64,000 nt of DNA from Morchella semilibera. Taxonomy: Eukaryota; Ascomycota; Pezizomycetes; Pezizales; Morchellaceae. Under the pieces are notes generated by a model that made no database searches, was not told the origin of the DNA, and saw only the letters and a list, made by a program, of their open reading frames with translations. Made by a program: the position numbers and the translations under genes. The stretch is taken from the NCBI GenBank assembly GCA_009192285.1, contig WBVU01000004.1, positions 3,432,001-3,496,000 on the forward strand, given 5' to 3'. The number at the start of each line of letters is the position of its first letter. The stretch's first letter is position 1. Positions 12,201-24,300 of the stretch are shown here, piece by piece.

Positions 12201-13976
12201 GATCGTGATGTAGGTAGATGCTTGCAATTACATGGATGAGATTTTCGGATTAAAAAGCAGAGTTGACTAGCGGCGCACGCAAGCGTATGCATGTCGGTAC
12301 ATGTAGACCCACTTACTTACTGGGGTATGCCGAACATGGGAGAATGATATTCTTGCCAGCATACCGTCATTCGTGGAAGAGTAGAGACATGGTCAGGGTG
12401 GGGGAGCGTGGTCAGAGAGTAGCGGGAACTACATGTAGCTTAGCAAAGAGGAGTAAAGAACTCTACACCCTAAGGTATATATAAAGCACTCTTGAGATCT
12501 CATATATCAGCTGGCCATGGCAGACGACGTTTCATACTTCTACATCTCTTTTCTCCTAGAAACTCCTCGCCAGTATACAATGCATGCTAACTCGGGGCAG
12601 ATATTCAAATAAGGTTTCAAGTAACCAAAAAGTCCTACACTTTGACTAGTACGGCCTTCTACATCATGTACGCCAGCTGGGGTTCCCACAGAAAGCTAAA
12701 GGACTTAAATTCGCTCCAGAACATGCAGCTAAGAGTGCCTGGCCGTGGGACAGAGGGTATGCTGAATCTTATCTCTAGCTCTGAAGGAGTGGATTGCCAC
12801 ACAAGGTCTCATCGACTGCAGATACTTCTTAGCCACCCTTGTCGGAAAGCACCCTGGCCTGAGCTCAGCTGGCCAACCCGATTTTCTATGAAGAAAGATA
12901 TTACTCGTGCTATGACTGGAAGGTGTTGCATATATGGCTGAGGCATCATTCATGATGAATTGACTGACCACGACAATCATTACTATCATGATCACACTAT
13001 GCCAACTGTGGAAATATACCATATCTCCTTCCTCTCAACAAAGAACACCTGAAGGCAGATAACTAATTGGAAATTACAAGTACGAGTCTATCAAACCCGT
13101 TCTGACGTCGAGAATATTGGAATAAGGCTTCTCGCCCGGGTACAAACACCAGAGGCAGCGGGTAGCCCAAGATTTCTCTAAGGCCCCGTATCCTTGAATT
13201 TACATATAACATTTACCAATGGCACCTTGCGAAGCTCGGCTCTTATTTACCCCGCGTCGTATCTTCACAGTCATTCAAGACATTAGTAGAATCCATGGGG
13301 GCGGTACCATACGATCCCCACGTTCCACTACAGATCCATGAGGAAGGCGGAAGGCGCCTAACTGCTCTACATAGTTGAAAAAAAAAACCGGATATATGTG
13401 CTTTGCCGCCCTTAACAAATTTTACGATAGCCAGCCGATCAGGCGAAATCTCTAATGCCGGTAAAGGCTGCATGTTACTAGATCATGTGGTTTGATTATT
13501 ATTACCACTATCTGCTTGACATATATACATGTATATATCTCTTTTTTATTTACGTGTACCTGGACGGCCAATATGCATTTCACTGAGATATATTACAGCA
13601 TAGTAGGTACATTCATCTATTTCACGGCCGATAATAACTGAGATATTGGATAGCTCGATAATCTCTACCAGCCAAACCTGCAGAGATCCAGACCTCCTAA
13701 ACGACCATCCACGATATACCAATTAGGCAGAGCCCACGACGCCTCACCACGAAACTCTCTGCAGGACATCCATTGAACCTAGGTACTATACTGTAGGTAA
13801 TGCATTAATCCAACACTATCTCGCGGGCACTCATTCTGCACACCATCGCGCCGCTACCTTCCGCCACCATACGCAGCATCTAGGATGTCAGGCGAGCACC
13901 GACCAATCGCTTGCGGGCATTGAGGTTCTACTCCATGACGCTGCACGCTGGGGATTCATGTGTACTACTAATTTTA
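9291..13976. other. Gene-poor interval
   Basis: No gene supported over about 4.7 kb. Open frames are short, on both strands and without motifs. Contents include five TACATGTA palindromes (11451-13526) and a single arm related to the foldback family seen at 20466-20584 (12303-12346). Composition is AT-rich through most of 9.5-12 kb. Confidence 0.5.
12303..12346 (+). repeat. Solo arm of foldback family B
   Basis: The segment starts GTAGACCCAC and carries GGGGTATGCCGAACATGGG, then GAATG. This matches the left arm of the foldback at 20466-20584 with a few substitutions. No matching inverted arm is visible downstream, so it may be a truncated copy. A TACATGTA palindrome at 12298 overlaps its left edge. 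Confidence 0.7.
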
Positions 13977-13978
13977 TA

Positions 13979-14073
13979 ACGTTTCCGAACACGACCAATA
14001 TTACATACACACAAAAAAGTTGCCAAGTCCCCCTATTAGTATGGTATGTAATATTGGTCGTGTTCGGAAACGT
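13979..14073. repeat. Foldback element, family A copy 1 (29-bp perfect arms)
   Basis: The left arm (13979-14007, starting ACGTTTCCGAACACGACC) and right arm (14045-14073) are perfect reverse complements around a 37-bp loop. A diverged second copy lies at 20341-20471. The element is 157 bp upstream of the P450 start codon. It has no coding capacity and looks like a MITE-type foldback. Confidence 0.9.
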
Positions 14074-14229
14074 CATGGAGGGACGAGTATATGTAGTTAC
14101 TGAAATAGTAATCAGTTTTACTTCTGGATGGGCCAATGGATCCCCTCCATCTCAAACACCGCCTCCGCCTCCAGGACCCAAACCCCACACAGAAAGGAAA
14201 AAAGAGAAAAGGAAAGGAAAAAAAGAGTT

Positions 14230-16206
14230 ATGGAGTCCACTCAAGGCTTGCACTCTCTCCTGATTAGATACGGAGTATATATCATCCTGCTAGCAGTTGT
14301 GCTCTACTACGCTACACTGGTTCTATACCGGCTCTTCTTACACCCGCTGGCAAAGTTCCCGGGACCCAAGAAGGCGGCGGCGTCGGGGTGGTATCGGGCA
14401 TATTATGATATTTGGATGCCGGGCGAGATGCCGAGACACGTGGCGGTCCTGCATAAGAAGTATGGTATGCGTGAAATTTCTATACCTAATATCTGAATTG
14501 TAAATGACTGACACAAATTTCTGAAAAGGCCGTATTGTGAGGATTGGACCGAACTATGTGAATATATATACCCACATATATCCAATATATAAACTCCCGC
14601 ACGAGAAGCAATTGCATACTAATACTAGATTACAGCTACATTTCAGTGAGCCCTCGGCATACCATGAGATCTACACCAATGGTAGCAAGCCCGTAAAGGA
14701 CAACTGGGTCTACCACTCTTTCAACACTAATGAGTCCGTCTTTGGCATGGCCGACCCTGTAGCGGCCAAAGGGGGTCGTGACGTCCTAAGTCCCCTATTC
14801 TCCCACCGTGCCATAAGTGCCTTCTCGCCGAGCATGTAAGTTGATTCACGAAGATTGCTGCAATCATAGATGGAATCCAAGAACACCGCAATACTAACAT
14901 CACACCGCCAGTTCGACCTTCTCAGCACTCGCCTGGCCACACATACCGCAGCCAGCACCACCCCCATTAACATCTCCGGCGCCATTCGCTCCACCACCGT
15001 CGACATCATCATGACCTTCTGCTTTGCGCAGTCCATGCACGCGCTCGACAGCCCCGGCTTCCGGGTGCCCATCCTCGTCGGTATGCGCAAGTCCCTACTC
15101 ATGATCCAAGTATTCAAGCACTTTCCCTTGATTCAGGCGCTGGTTCTTAATCTCCCGCGGCCGCTGCTCATGTTCGGCGAGATTGCGGGCTTTATCGACC
15201 TCTCCCGCCGCCTCGAGAACCAGATCAACAACTTCCTTAAAAACCCCGCGGACCTGGGGAAGACGCCGCATCCCATTATTTATAACCGTCTAATGGAAAC
15301 AGAAGTAAAGGGCGCAAGGATGGCGCCGATCACGAGGAGGGCTCTAGAGCATGAGGCATACAATGCTGTTTGCGGGTGCGGATACGGTCGCGCTGACAAT
15401 GACGGTGGGGCTTTATCAACTGATCAAGAGCGGGAGGCAGGCAGAGCTGGTGGAGGGATTGATAAAGGCGTGGCCGCACCTGGAGAGGGCGCCGACGTTG
15501 GAGGAACTGGAGAGGCTGCCGTTTTTGGTAGGTGGATTGATAGCCAGAGTGGGAACGGTGCTTGTGCTAACGGTTTTGTGTATATAGAGTGCGGTATCAA
15601 GGAGAGGCTGCGGATGGGTAGTGGCGTGGTATCTGTCCTAGACCGAAAGGTGCCAGAATCGGGAGCCACGATTGACGGTGAATATATCCCTGGCGGCACG
15701 GCTGTTGCGATGTGCACCACGATAGTCTACAGCAACGAGGACATCTCCCCCAACAGTGATAGCTTCGTACCGGAGCGGTGGATGGGGAAGGAGCTCGATA
15801 GATACCTAGTTCCATCCTCAAAGGGTACAAGAGCATGCTTAGGAATCAAGTGAGATGACACCAACCGACAGACTCTTTGCGGCTTACCCATGGCTAATGA
15901 TATAATTGGTGTGTAGTTTTGGGTATGCAGAACTATATATTAGATTTGCCAGGTTGTTCAGAAGGTTTGAAATTAGGCTATATGGGACGACGTAAGCCTA
16001 CCTCCCCTCTCTCTCTCTCTCTCTCTCTCCCCTTTTATTCTTTTTTCTGGAACTAGGCAGCGCAGATATAAGAGGGCATAGATATAAGCATAAGCTAACT
16101 GTTGGCGTGGTAATTTAGAGGGGCGGATATGAGATGGAAGGACTTCTTTGTGCCGCTCTTTGAAGAAGGACATACAAAAGGGTTTGTGAGGCCAAGAGAG
16201 GCCTAG
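14230..16206 (+). pseudogene. Cytochrome P450 monooxygenase, seven exons, two frame shifts
   Basis: Exons by hand: 14230-14464, 14529-14557, 14636-14835, 14926-15527, 15588-15849, 15917-15991, 16119-16206 (1491 nt, about 497 codons). The N-terminus is a membrane anchor followed by the proline hinge LFLHPLAKFPGPK, typical of fungal microsomal P450s. Then come RIGPN, the I-helix AGADT, the ExxR helix (KERLR), PERW, and the haem loop SKGTRACLGIN with the cysteine thiolate ligand. Two sites change frame. At about 15361, the frame reading LEHEAYN must shift to reach MLFAGADT. At about 15596, SAV must shift to reach IKERLR. All six introns otherwise splice in phase with good branch sites. Because the shifts compensate and the 60-bp intron keeps phase, one frame stays open from 14870 to 15853 but scrambles the I-helix. 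The acceptor at 14925 is my choice because the earlier one at 14910 breaks frame. It is either a young pseudogene or a sequence error. The substrate is unknown. Confidence 0.85.
16001..16031 (+). repeat. CT microsatellite in the last P450 intron
   Basis: A run of CT dinucleotides inside the 127-bp intron at 15992-16118. It lengthens that intron relative to the others in the gene but does not disturb the splice sites. Confidence 0.9.
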
Positions 16207-17026
16207 AGAGGTATCTAACGAATGTTTCTATGACCATATAGCTATCCAGCTCTTTTTATGTATTCAGGAAAATACTATATGGGTAAGAGACTTGGACGAG
16301 AAGAGCTTTTGGTTCGAACGTTGATATGCTGCACCGCGGTTCTGTGGTATCCATAGTACGTACAGATTGCTGGGGAATATTGTCATAGCCTAACGGCCAG
16401 ATACAATTAATGATAAAAAACGTACAGATTGCTGAGCATTATAAAACCGAGTGATACCCAGTGCAAATATAGTGCAGTCCTAACCCTCACCAATGTGACT
16501 ACCTGAACGAGCCGGTCTTTTTGAGCCCCATATTTTACACGAGAAGAGAAATTGTAGATTGTTCTAAGAAGGGAGGATCAGGCCGAGTTGTTCGGCCAAA
16601 ACGTTAGATATAGCACTACCCATGAAGGTGAAAGAGGATGATATGATCGAGGGAAGAGGTGCAAACAGAAGCTGCGTAGAGTCCTATAGTGGGCGAAACA
16701 GAAGAAGAAGAAGGAGAAGAGGAATTCAAAGCCGGATAGTTCGAATTCTGTGTGAATGATATGGTATGCGGTGCATATACATGTATGTAAGCTAATTACT
16801 GTGCCAAGCGCAGTGTGCGCGCTTACATGTAACTAGCACAAGCATCACAAGTCATCAATCGCGCCAAGAAACCACACTGTTTCCTAGACACAAATAATGT
16901 GCGTGTATGTCAACACCAACGAAACTTTTGAGCCGACCGCATGTAATAGAGCTTGAAAGAATCAAGATTCTACAGGCCAAAAAAACAACTATAAAAAGAG
17001 CGTCAGGATATTCTAGCTTGCGACTC
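16207..17026. other. Intergenic, no gene seen
   Basis: Downstream of the P450. It contains two TACATGTA palindromes (16778, 16824) and purine-rich runs near 16700. No coding sequence is supported. Confidence 0.55.
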
Positions 17027-17345
17027 CGATAATTGACAATTTGAAAGTGACGGTTAATGCGGGAGGCAAAGTTGACTGTTCCCCCCAGGCCCAGTCACCT
17101 AATTAACATGGAAGGTATGATAGGAGATCTAGAAACTCCGCAGGTAAACAGCTCTTCACGCTTACTGTGAGATACCCTGACAGGATATGAACTGCACACA
17201 GTATGATAGTAAACATCTCTGGGCGTATCATACACCCCCACTTCAGGAAATTGGTTAAAATTGACGGTTTCGGCAACCACCTTTTAATGTGGCGAAGTGT
17301 AAAATGTCGGTTTTGACACTTGGTAAATACTCTCTGGTCAGGCAA
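17027..17345 (+). repeat. Dispersed repeat, copy 1
   Basis: Blocks of this stretch recur in the same order at 53257-53446: ATAATTGAC, GTGACGGTT, TTCACGCTTACTGT, ATACCCTG, CATCTCTGGGCGTATCA, CCCCACTT, TTGACGGTTT, and TTGACACTTGGTAAATACTC. This copy is longer because of extra sequence between the blocks. It has no coding capacity and is probably a short non-autonomous element. Confidence 0.75.
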
Positions 17346-17989
17346 TATACTCCCTCTAATCATGTACCTGTAAATTCTACAACTACATACTTCACAGTAT
17401 CTTTTACCCGTTGCAAATACGACCCAGACACATCAAAAAAAAAGAAAAGAAAAAAAAAAAAAAAGGACAGTGCTACGAACCCCCACAGAGGCCAATCCAC
17501 CAACCAACCAACCAATCCTTAATTGCCCGCGGACGGCCAGTCGAGACTATCCCATAAACCGTCGAGACAATGCCGAAACCCCTTCCCAAGATCCCAACGA
17601 GTGGCTAGTGTTAATAAATTCTATGGTACTTGCTGGTGCGGCTCTCAGTATGACATGAGGGGTGTCAGCAACGACGGCTTATGAGATGCAAGAGGCCATG
17701 CGTAGGTACACCAACCCACAAGCCTTCAAACCTCTCTTGCCCTGCACGGGCCTTTCAAACACAAGGCCATATATGATTGACGGAACCAGAGCGCATCGTC
17801 TGAGCAGCACGAACCCATAGTTAATTCTTACATTGCGACCCCCCAATGGAGTGCCTAGTACGTTCCTACATGAACCAACACCGATACTCCTTCTGGTTTA
17901 GCCACGCATAAATGTGTGATTATACAATCCAGAATCGCCATAATCGCACTTTCGTATACCGAGGGCGTGAGATGCCTCGAGTTGTTCTC
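17346..17989. other. Intergenic, no gene seen
   Basis: Contains an A-rich run near 17436-17464. I found no earlier exon of the decayed kinase that follows, although its extreme N-terminus could lie here. Confidence 0.45.
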
Positions 17990-18890
17990 GAGCATCGAGA
18001 AGATTGGTATTTTCGTCCCCAAAGCCACCTTTATGTGTAAATTGACTAGTGGATTTAATTGTGAGTGAGGGATATGATACTTCAAAACGAAGCTCGTATC
18101 TTGACTGCAGTTCGGCATGCGAATACTGTTGCATATCATGGGGTTATCAGTGATATCTTTAGAGAACTGCCCCCGTAAGTAACTCAAGCCGGATGTTTCC
18201 CATTAGTAGTAGACCAACTCAATCCTGTGTTTATAGAAGCATGGAATATTGTCGTCTCAGGAGCCTGAAAAGCTACGACAAAGGCTCCGAAAACTAAGAT
18301 AAACTAGTCCTAGAGGGGACAGCTTAGGAAAGATCGAGCAGCTTGCCATGGCTACAACCATCACTGCGATCTAGTACGCAGGCATAGGAGCATCCTCTAC
18401 GCCGACAGTCCACGTCTCTCCAACTGTGATCTCAAGTCTGAAAATAGTAAGTACTCTTCCCAGCCAGATTAACTGACTACCCTCATTTGATCTACTTGGT
18501 GTTGATTTTTTCACTCCCTAGTTTTCAACTACGACCTAACTGGTGGCAATAGTACTATCAAGCTCGGCAATTTCGGACAAATGCGAACAACATTTGTCGG
18601 CACCTTTCCATATCTGCGCCCTGAGCTGCCCTGTTCCCATCCCCGCACCGTAAAGAGCGGATTCTGTAGGCTAGTATGGGCCCTACACGGACTGTGTACT
18701 CGGGAACTAACATTTACGTCGCCCCCGACAGATGGACTGAGTTTGGTTATATAATTCATATCTCTGTATCCCAGGGGCGGGTCTATCGACAGGCCCGAGG
18801 GTCGTATTCGAGCGATCTCAAGAGCTAACCAAAGGCTGTTTGAGTGTTGATCTAGAGGAGAGGCTGGATATGACTACTGGCAATCTATTG
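17990..18890 (+). pseudogene. Decayed serine/threonine protein kinase
   Basis: Kinase subdomains occur in the correct order on the plus strand but in shifting frames. Near 17994 is a glycine-loop relic (IEKIGIFVPKAT). Near 18082-18170 is a C-helix/beta-4 segment (NEARILTAVRHANTVAYHG). After a GTAAGT donor (about 18176) and a TATAG acceptor comes the hinge-like MEYCRLRSLKSY. Near 18425 is the catalytic-loop relic CDLKSEN, with H-R replaced. A 75-bp intron (18447-18521) splices in phase to IF, then IKLGNFG (DFG changed to NFG), then TFVGTFPYLRPEL, then WALHGLCTRE, and finally ELTKGCLSVDLEERLDMTT (subdomain XI, another frame). Stops and frame changes make it non-functional. The MEYC and YHG features suggest a STE/MEKK-like or NIMA-like kinase, but I cannot decide which. 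Confidence 0.75.
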
Positions 18891-20232
18891 TGGCCACGGC
18901 CCGCGGCGAGTGGAAGTTGTTGATAGCCCCTGCAGCTGTTAAATAGGAACCTGAGAAGGTTAGCATTATTAGGAACGCAAATGAGAGTAAGCGACTTATG
19001 AAATATTCCTAGATAAAGAAGCACGAGCCCATATGTGCGCATCCTGAGAGGACCGAGTTGTCCAGGCAGAACTCTCGTCACACTATTGCGGCCACCGAAG
19101 GAGCGAGGGATGGTTCTAATGATGATCTTAAACACTAGCTCAGAGATGAAGAATGGTGGCGACGGTCGTAGGTTGGGAATGAAATGGCTAGAAGATTAGT
19201 GCGGTGGCCTCAATCATCCGTTAAGTGTATAAATTTAGGAGTACTCTGGAACGGGTTTGGCCAGCTGGCTGTGATTAGCGTTAGAAATGTACTGCGGTGT
19301 AGTGATAAGCCCTAATTACCGAGCAAAAGCCAAACGATACATCCCTCCCAAAGAACATCTCGAACATTTAACGATTCATTCCTTCAATGGTTCTCCTTAT
19401 AGTCATATAAACACTGGTGTGATGTTTTGCGTGAACATGTATATGTACCCATCTCCAGGGGAGTGTTGCTTACAAGCTATGCCCAACGTGTTAGCTCAGG
19501 AGGTTTTTAATGCTAGGTGAGCATTACTTGAGACTAAAGAGCGGGTGCAACGTTAACATGTGTGAAATAGGCCGGTGTATAAGTGTTGATCATGAAATAT
19601 GTACCCTAGGTTTAGATGTTAATTATAAACGTCAGTGCAGTTGGTGTTTTATTTAAGGGTAAAGCGCCTCCTATACTCTTCGACAACTTACCCGGCCAAT
19701 GAGTCATAGGTCATGCTCGACAGGGCCTTCAGGATGCTTTCTGATCTGTGTATACCGTCGATAGAAATCGACAGTGGGTCCAGGAGTGAATGTATTCTAG
19801 TACCTTTTGCCAGGGGCCAGTATCGAGTTCTTTCTCCTGATTAGTTCGGGTCAGGTGGTATATGAAGGCTGCTAGCCCCCATCCGTATCTTCAGCTAGAA
19901 GAAAGTTGGTGATATGAGGAATGCCCGAATAGAGGTGGTGTGAAAATCAGTTTACCGCAACCTTCAAAATTTAAAATCTTCCGCGCCCGCCCTCTTCAGG
20001 GTTGCTGGCTAGATATATGCGAAGAGCTAGAATACTAATGCTGTCGCTTGGCCCCTCCCTACAACCCCGGCCACCCAAGGGTTTCACTTTTGTGTGTACA
20101 TGTATGTACATGTTTACTGATCACTAGGGTCGAGTGATTGTTTGTGTATGAAAACCCCAACCCTGACATGGGAGGGGTCTTGGCACTTGCCTTTGGTAAC
20201 CGGTAACCCTTGCCCATGTGAGAGGTCTCGCT

Positions 20233-20295
20233 GGACCAGGACCAGGACCAGGACCTCTGGGACCCCAAACTTGGTCCTGGTCCTGGTCCTAGTCT
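20233..20295. repeat. Inverted hexamer repeat (AGGACC)n / (GGTCCT)n
   Basis: About four AGGACC-type units at 20233-20255 face about four GGTCCT-type units at 20273-20295 across a short spacer, forming a potential hairpin. It sits just upstream of two adjoining foldback elements. Confidence 0.85.
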
Positions 20296-20340
20296 TAGTC
20301 TCGATCGGGGGGTGGCTGGTGTACAATACTTAAATGTATT

Positions 20341-20471
20341 TACTCGCAAATTCATAGCGTTTCTGAACACAACCGCTATTACATGCCATACAAAAATGTA
20401 GTCTTGGCGGGTTTTTTTATGTGTATGCAATATTAGTCGTGTTCAAAAACGCTACGAGATTGCGAGTAGAC
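20341..20471. repeat. Foldback element, family A copy 2
   Basis: The arms carry AGCGTTTCTGAACACAACC (from 20356) and its imperfect inverse (20424-20453). They extend outward with matching TACTCGCAA and TTGCGAGTA. This is a diverged version of the element at 13979-14073, with longer terminal arms and a different loop. It abuts or overlaps the family B element that follows. Confidence 0.8.
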
Positions 20472-20584
20472 CCACCTATGGGGGTATGCCGAACATGGGG
20501 GAATGCCGAATTATACGTTGCAACCAGCTACTCTTGCCTATTCGGCATTCCCCATGTTCGGTATACCCTCATAAGTGAGTCTAC
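20466..20584. repeat. Foldback element, family B (about 45-bp arms)
   Basis: Left arm 20466-20510 (GTAGACCCACC, GGGGTATGCCGAACATGGGG) and right arm 20541-20584 are near-perfect reverse complements around a 30-bp loop. A related solo arm occurs at 12303-12346. No coding capacity. Confidence 0.9.
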
Positions 20585-21246
20585 AGGTAAAAACCCCACT
20601 TATTTCTTGACACTGATCACCTGAGGCGTTAAATTAGACTTACTTTGAGCCTTGAAACTGCCACCAAATTTTGAGTTGCACGTTGAATTGTATCCCTTGG
20701 ACGACCTCCCTCAACTACCCCCGTGTGGTAACTGTTAGAAATTCTTGTTTGGTTCGTTTGTTGCTATTTACCATAAAAAGCAATATAACTCCTCTACTAA
20801 GTGGTGCACGGTCCAGGTCGCGAATTTGACAACTCTCATCCGTCCAAGGGATGTATTTACAACAACATGATTGTGATTCTTGCAGGCTGAGTTGCATCAA
20901 ATCCCGTTGATCCCCAGGGCTCGCCCTAAGACCACACAACACTCACACCACTTTGGTATCTCTCTCGGTCGGTCGTTATCTTTTCTTTGCAAATCAACTC
21001 ACATACTCTAGTTAGTCAATAAAATCAATTGCCTCAAGGCGATCTGATACCAGAACGCGGCACGGTTAAATCTAAAATCTTTGCCGTACCAAGGGGCCGT
21101 GACAAAGCTCCCGAGACAGTGCACTCATGCCACTTCATGTATTGCCTATCTTACCCTCAAACTATAGAACTAAGCTGATATTACTACTGACCCCCATGCC
21201 AACCAACCAACACTGAATTCTAGGCGCGTTATCAACTATATTATTA

Positions 21247-21349
21247 GGCCCTTTGCGCAAAAGACTCCGGCTCCAGAGTCATCCTCTGCTTGTGTGATTG
21301 GTTGGTGGGGGTAGGGAGAGAGAGTCTGGAGTCTTTTACTCAAGGGGCC
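21247..21349. repeat. Foldback element with AAAAGACTCC arms
   Basis: The left end (GGCCCTTTGCGCAAAAGACTCC) and right end (GGAGTCTTTTACTCAAGGGGCC, read in the opposite sense) are imperfect inverted repeats about 103 bp end to end. It is probably a small MITE. Confidence 0.75.
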
Positions 21350-24300
21350 ATCGCGGGAGGCAGATCATTCCGCGACAACCCACCGAAAGTAAACGTTAGA
21401 GTAAAGACCCTTCACACTCATTGATTGCTTCCCTGTTCTAACCGCAAGCGTATGACTCAATTGATCAAATGATCGCGTGATATCCTATGATCCGGGGGTC
21501 GATCAGCATAATGTATGTGGAGTGGGTTTCAAGAGCCGGGATTCTAGGTATCTCTCTCTCTCTCCCTCTCTCTCTCACTCCCTCTCACTCCCTGTCACTC
21601 TTGCACATGTCCTGGCACTTTTGACAGTCTAAAGGCTAATAACTACATGTAGTTGGGTCTTGGATTATTCCTTTACAAGTACCGATGGGACCGGTGTCAA
21701 AACAGGGATCATGTTGGATTGTTGAATTATAGATCCGAGCAAAAAGAAGCAAAAGCTAATAAACTCAACGGTCGGGTGAGCATATGTATCGAACCTAACC
21801 CGAAAGGTCCTGCCAAGTCCGTCGGCGGTACGGGTGATCTACAGGTATCTGATAATCGAGGGTAGGTATCTTGTTTTGTTACTTTATGATATATTGACCT
21901 TGGTTGACTAGGCCTGGAATATGGGTTCGGCAGAGGGGGACCCTCTTTAAAACGCCAACAAGGTCTTGGTTGGCCTGATCGATTTTGTCGAATAAAGGCA
22001 TATAACTCATGCATATATTATTGTACCCCGCGTTTTGCATGCCCAGAGAAAGGGGGGGATTCAGGTAAACAGATTTGGGATCGTAAAACTGCCTTACCCA
22101 TATAGATATATTTATTATAAAAGAGTAAAAATACATCGGCAATGGTTCGTCCCATGAAGATAGCGTTCAGGTAACACTGTGCGCCTTGCTTATTTCGCAT
22201 TCATGAAAAGTGCCGTATGCAGCGCCTACCACGGCCGTCCTAATGCACCCCCTTTCCCGCCGCCAATGTATGTGCGTACATATGAGAGTATGTAGCTCGA
22301 GCTCACACTGTGCATGATCTGAGATCTAAATGTTACTTCCAGAACAAAAATTAGGGTACGCACGGCCCTCAAGGCCTTGAAATCTGGCGCTAGTGATTCT
22401 GTTTTTCGAGAACCCCATTGCGTAAACATGACAGCGATGATCACCGTACAGTTTACGATGAGACTGCAGCAGCAGCGTATGGGACCCATCGCTCGAACTA
22501 GTGGCGTTCATGGCTGGCTAGCCCGCGTATGTTTAATTTTTGGATCTCAAACTGACAACTCGTGTAACTAAGTACATAGATTAGGAGTCGACTGCAATAA
22601 ACATGTAACTTGAAGATATTATCTCGGTCATGGGTACGTTTGTAGATGTACATATAACTATACCTCCGAGATTAATCTTCAGACCTTGAAACATATAAGT
22701 AAATGAATACATACATAATCAACCTAACCTCTCATATGGAATATCTGAATAGCCGTTACTTGTACGATATCCTCATGGAAGGCTGCTTAGGGGCAGTCTT
22801 TTACTAGGCATAAAGGGTTTAACATGTATGTATATGTATAACGCAAAAAAAATGTAACCGAATATTTCCTGTAGCTAGCGATGAACTGTCATCTAGCTCA
22901 GAGCTTCTATATACCAGGATTGTCGGACATCTCTCTTGGCACATATACAACACCCGGCGTCTTGCATGTCAAGCGCGAACGTAGGTAACATTCAAATTTA
23001 TAAAGTCAACCCAGAACAGAAGCATAGTCCCGGAAGATGAGAATGTTAGGGCAACTACATGTGAAAAAAACCTATCGTTGATCATTGGTGCTACTAGTAG
23101 CCGTGATATTGCATACATGTAAGTAGTTTACAACTTATATATATCCTAAAATTTAATACTCTGCTGCTTCTGCTGCTGCTGCACAGTCATACCATTGGTC
23201 TAGTCTTGTTATATGCCGCCGATCAGTAGGGCGGGAAGCCACATGTACCTAGTTTCAGAGATGTTTGGATGAAAGGGCTCTTCACAAAAAGAAATTTGAT
23301 CGGTGGGAAGTAACTGAGGATGTTCACGCCTTGTATTATATTGTAGTTAATAATAATAATATATGTTCGAATTTATGCCTGGTCGAAATGGTTAAGAAAG
23401 AGGGTGTACATGACAAAAGCTGTGTGCATTGCTGCCTCAAATCTTTCGATTTCATTGGAAATGATAGTTTTTACACGATTTCCTCAAATTGCGCATATTC
23501 AGGAAATTTGCATGAACAATTGGCCCGATCTTCTTTTTCGTCTTAGATTACGCTTATGTGTGTCTTGAAATAAACTGCTAGAGAAACTTCTTTTCGGGTG
23601 AGTCAGTACCACATCTATCGCTATCAAAGATCTAGCTATGCTTTTCTCCCTATGTTTAATATAGAAATGTTTGGGTAATTGCAACTTGTTTCATATATTC
23701 CTGCTCACATTCGTAAGTGTATATATACCACTATTTTACGCATTAAGGGAGGGCTTTCTAGGTAGTTAAATATTTCAAATTTGCCTAAGCCAATTATAGT
23801 AATAGTACCTATGTTTATATTATAGCCCCTATTCCGTGAACATTTAGTTGGGAAGGAGACGGGTGTACTCTGATAAGAACCTAATAGAGTACTAAATACG
23901 GAACTGAAGCACGACACCACAACCGCAGGAGAGAACGGGCTGCTGCATGTAAAAATAAGGCTTCTTTTTGATGCAGCTGTCAAAAAAGACCTGACCAATA
24001 TTTCAGCTCCAGGAACCACCCACTATCACTATAGGATCGTAACTTCACAACTAAAGGATGTTCTTCCAGGGTCCTCCCCAACTATACATATGTATGTAGG
24101 ATATTGACAGCAGAGACAACAAGTGGGGGCCGAAGAGGGGTTCTCGAAGCTAGGCCAAGGAATATCGGTGGAAGGAAATCTCACAAAAGGTATGGAAACT
24201 TATATATCCTATGATATAAGGATTTGTAGATTTACATTTAATGGATGCCAAGTTTTTCCTGTTATAATTTGTAATTCTAAAAACTAGGTGAGTCCAGTTT

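Noticed and set aside
13979-14073. AATATTAC in the foldback arms recalls the nicking motif of circular single-stranded DNA viruses
   Set aside because: The exact nonanucleotide is absent, it lies in the arms rather than the loop, and there is no replication-protein frame nearby.
16305-16330. GGTTCGAAC resembling a tRNA T-loop
   Set aside because: No acceptor, D or anticodon stems can be formed around it. I found no tRNA or rRNA in the window.
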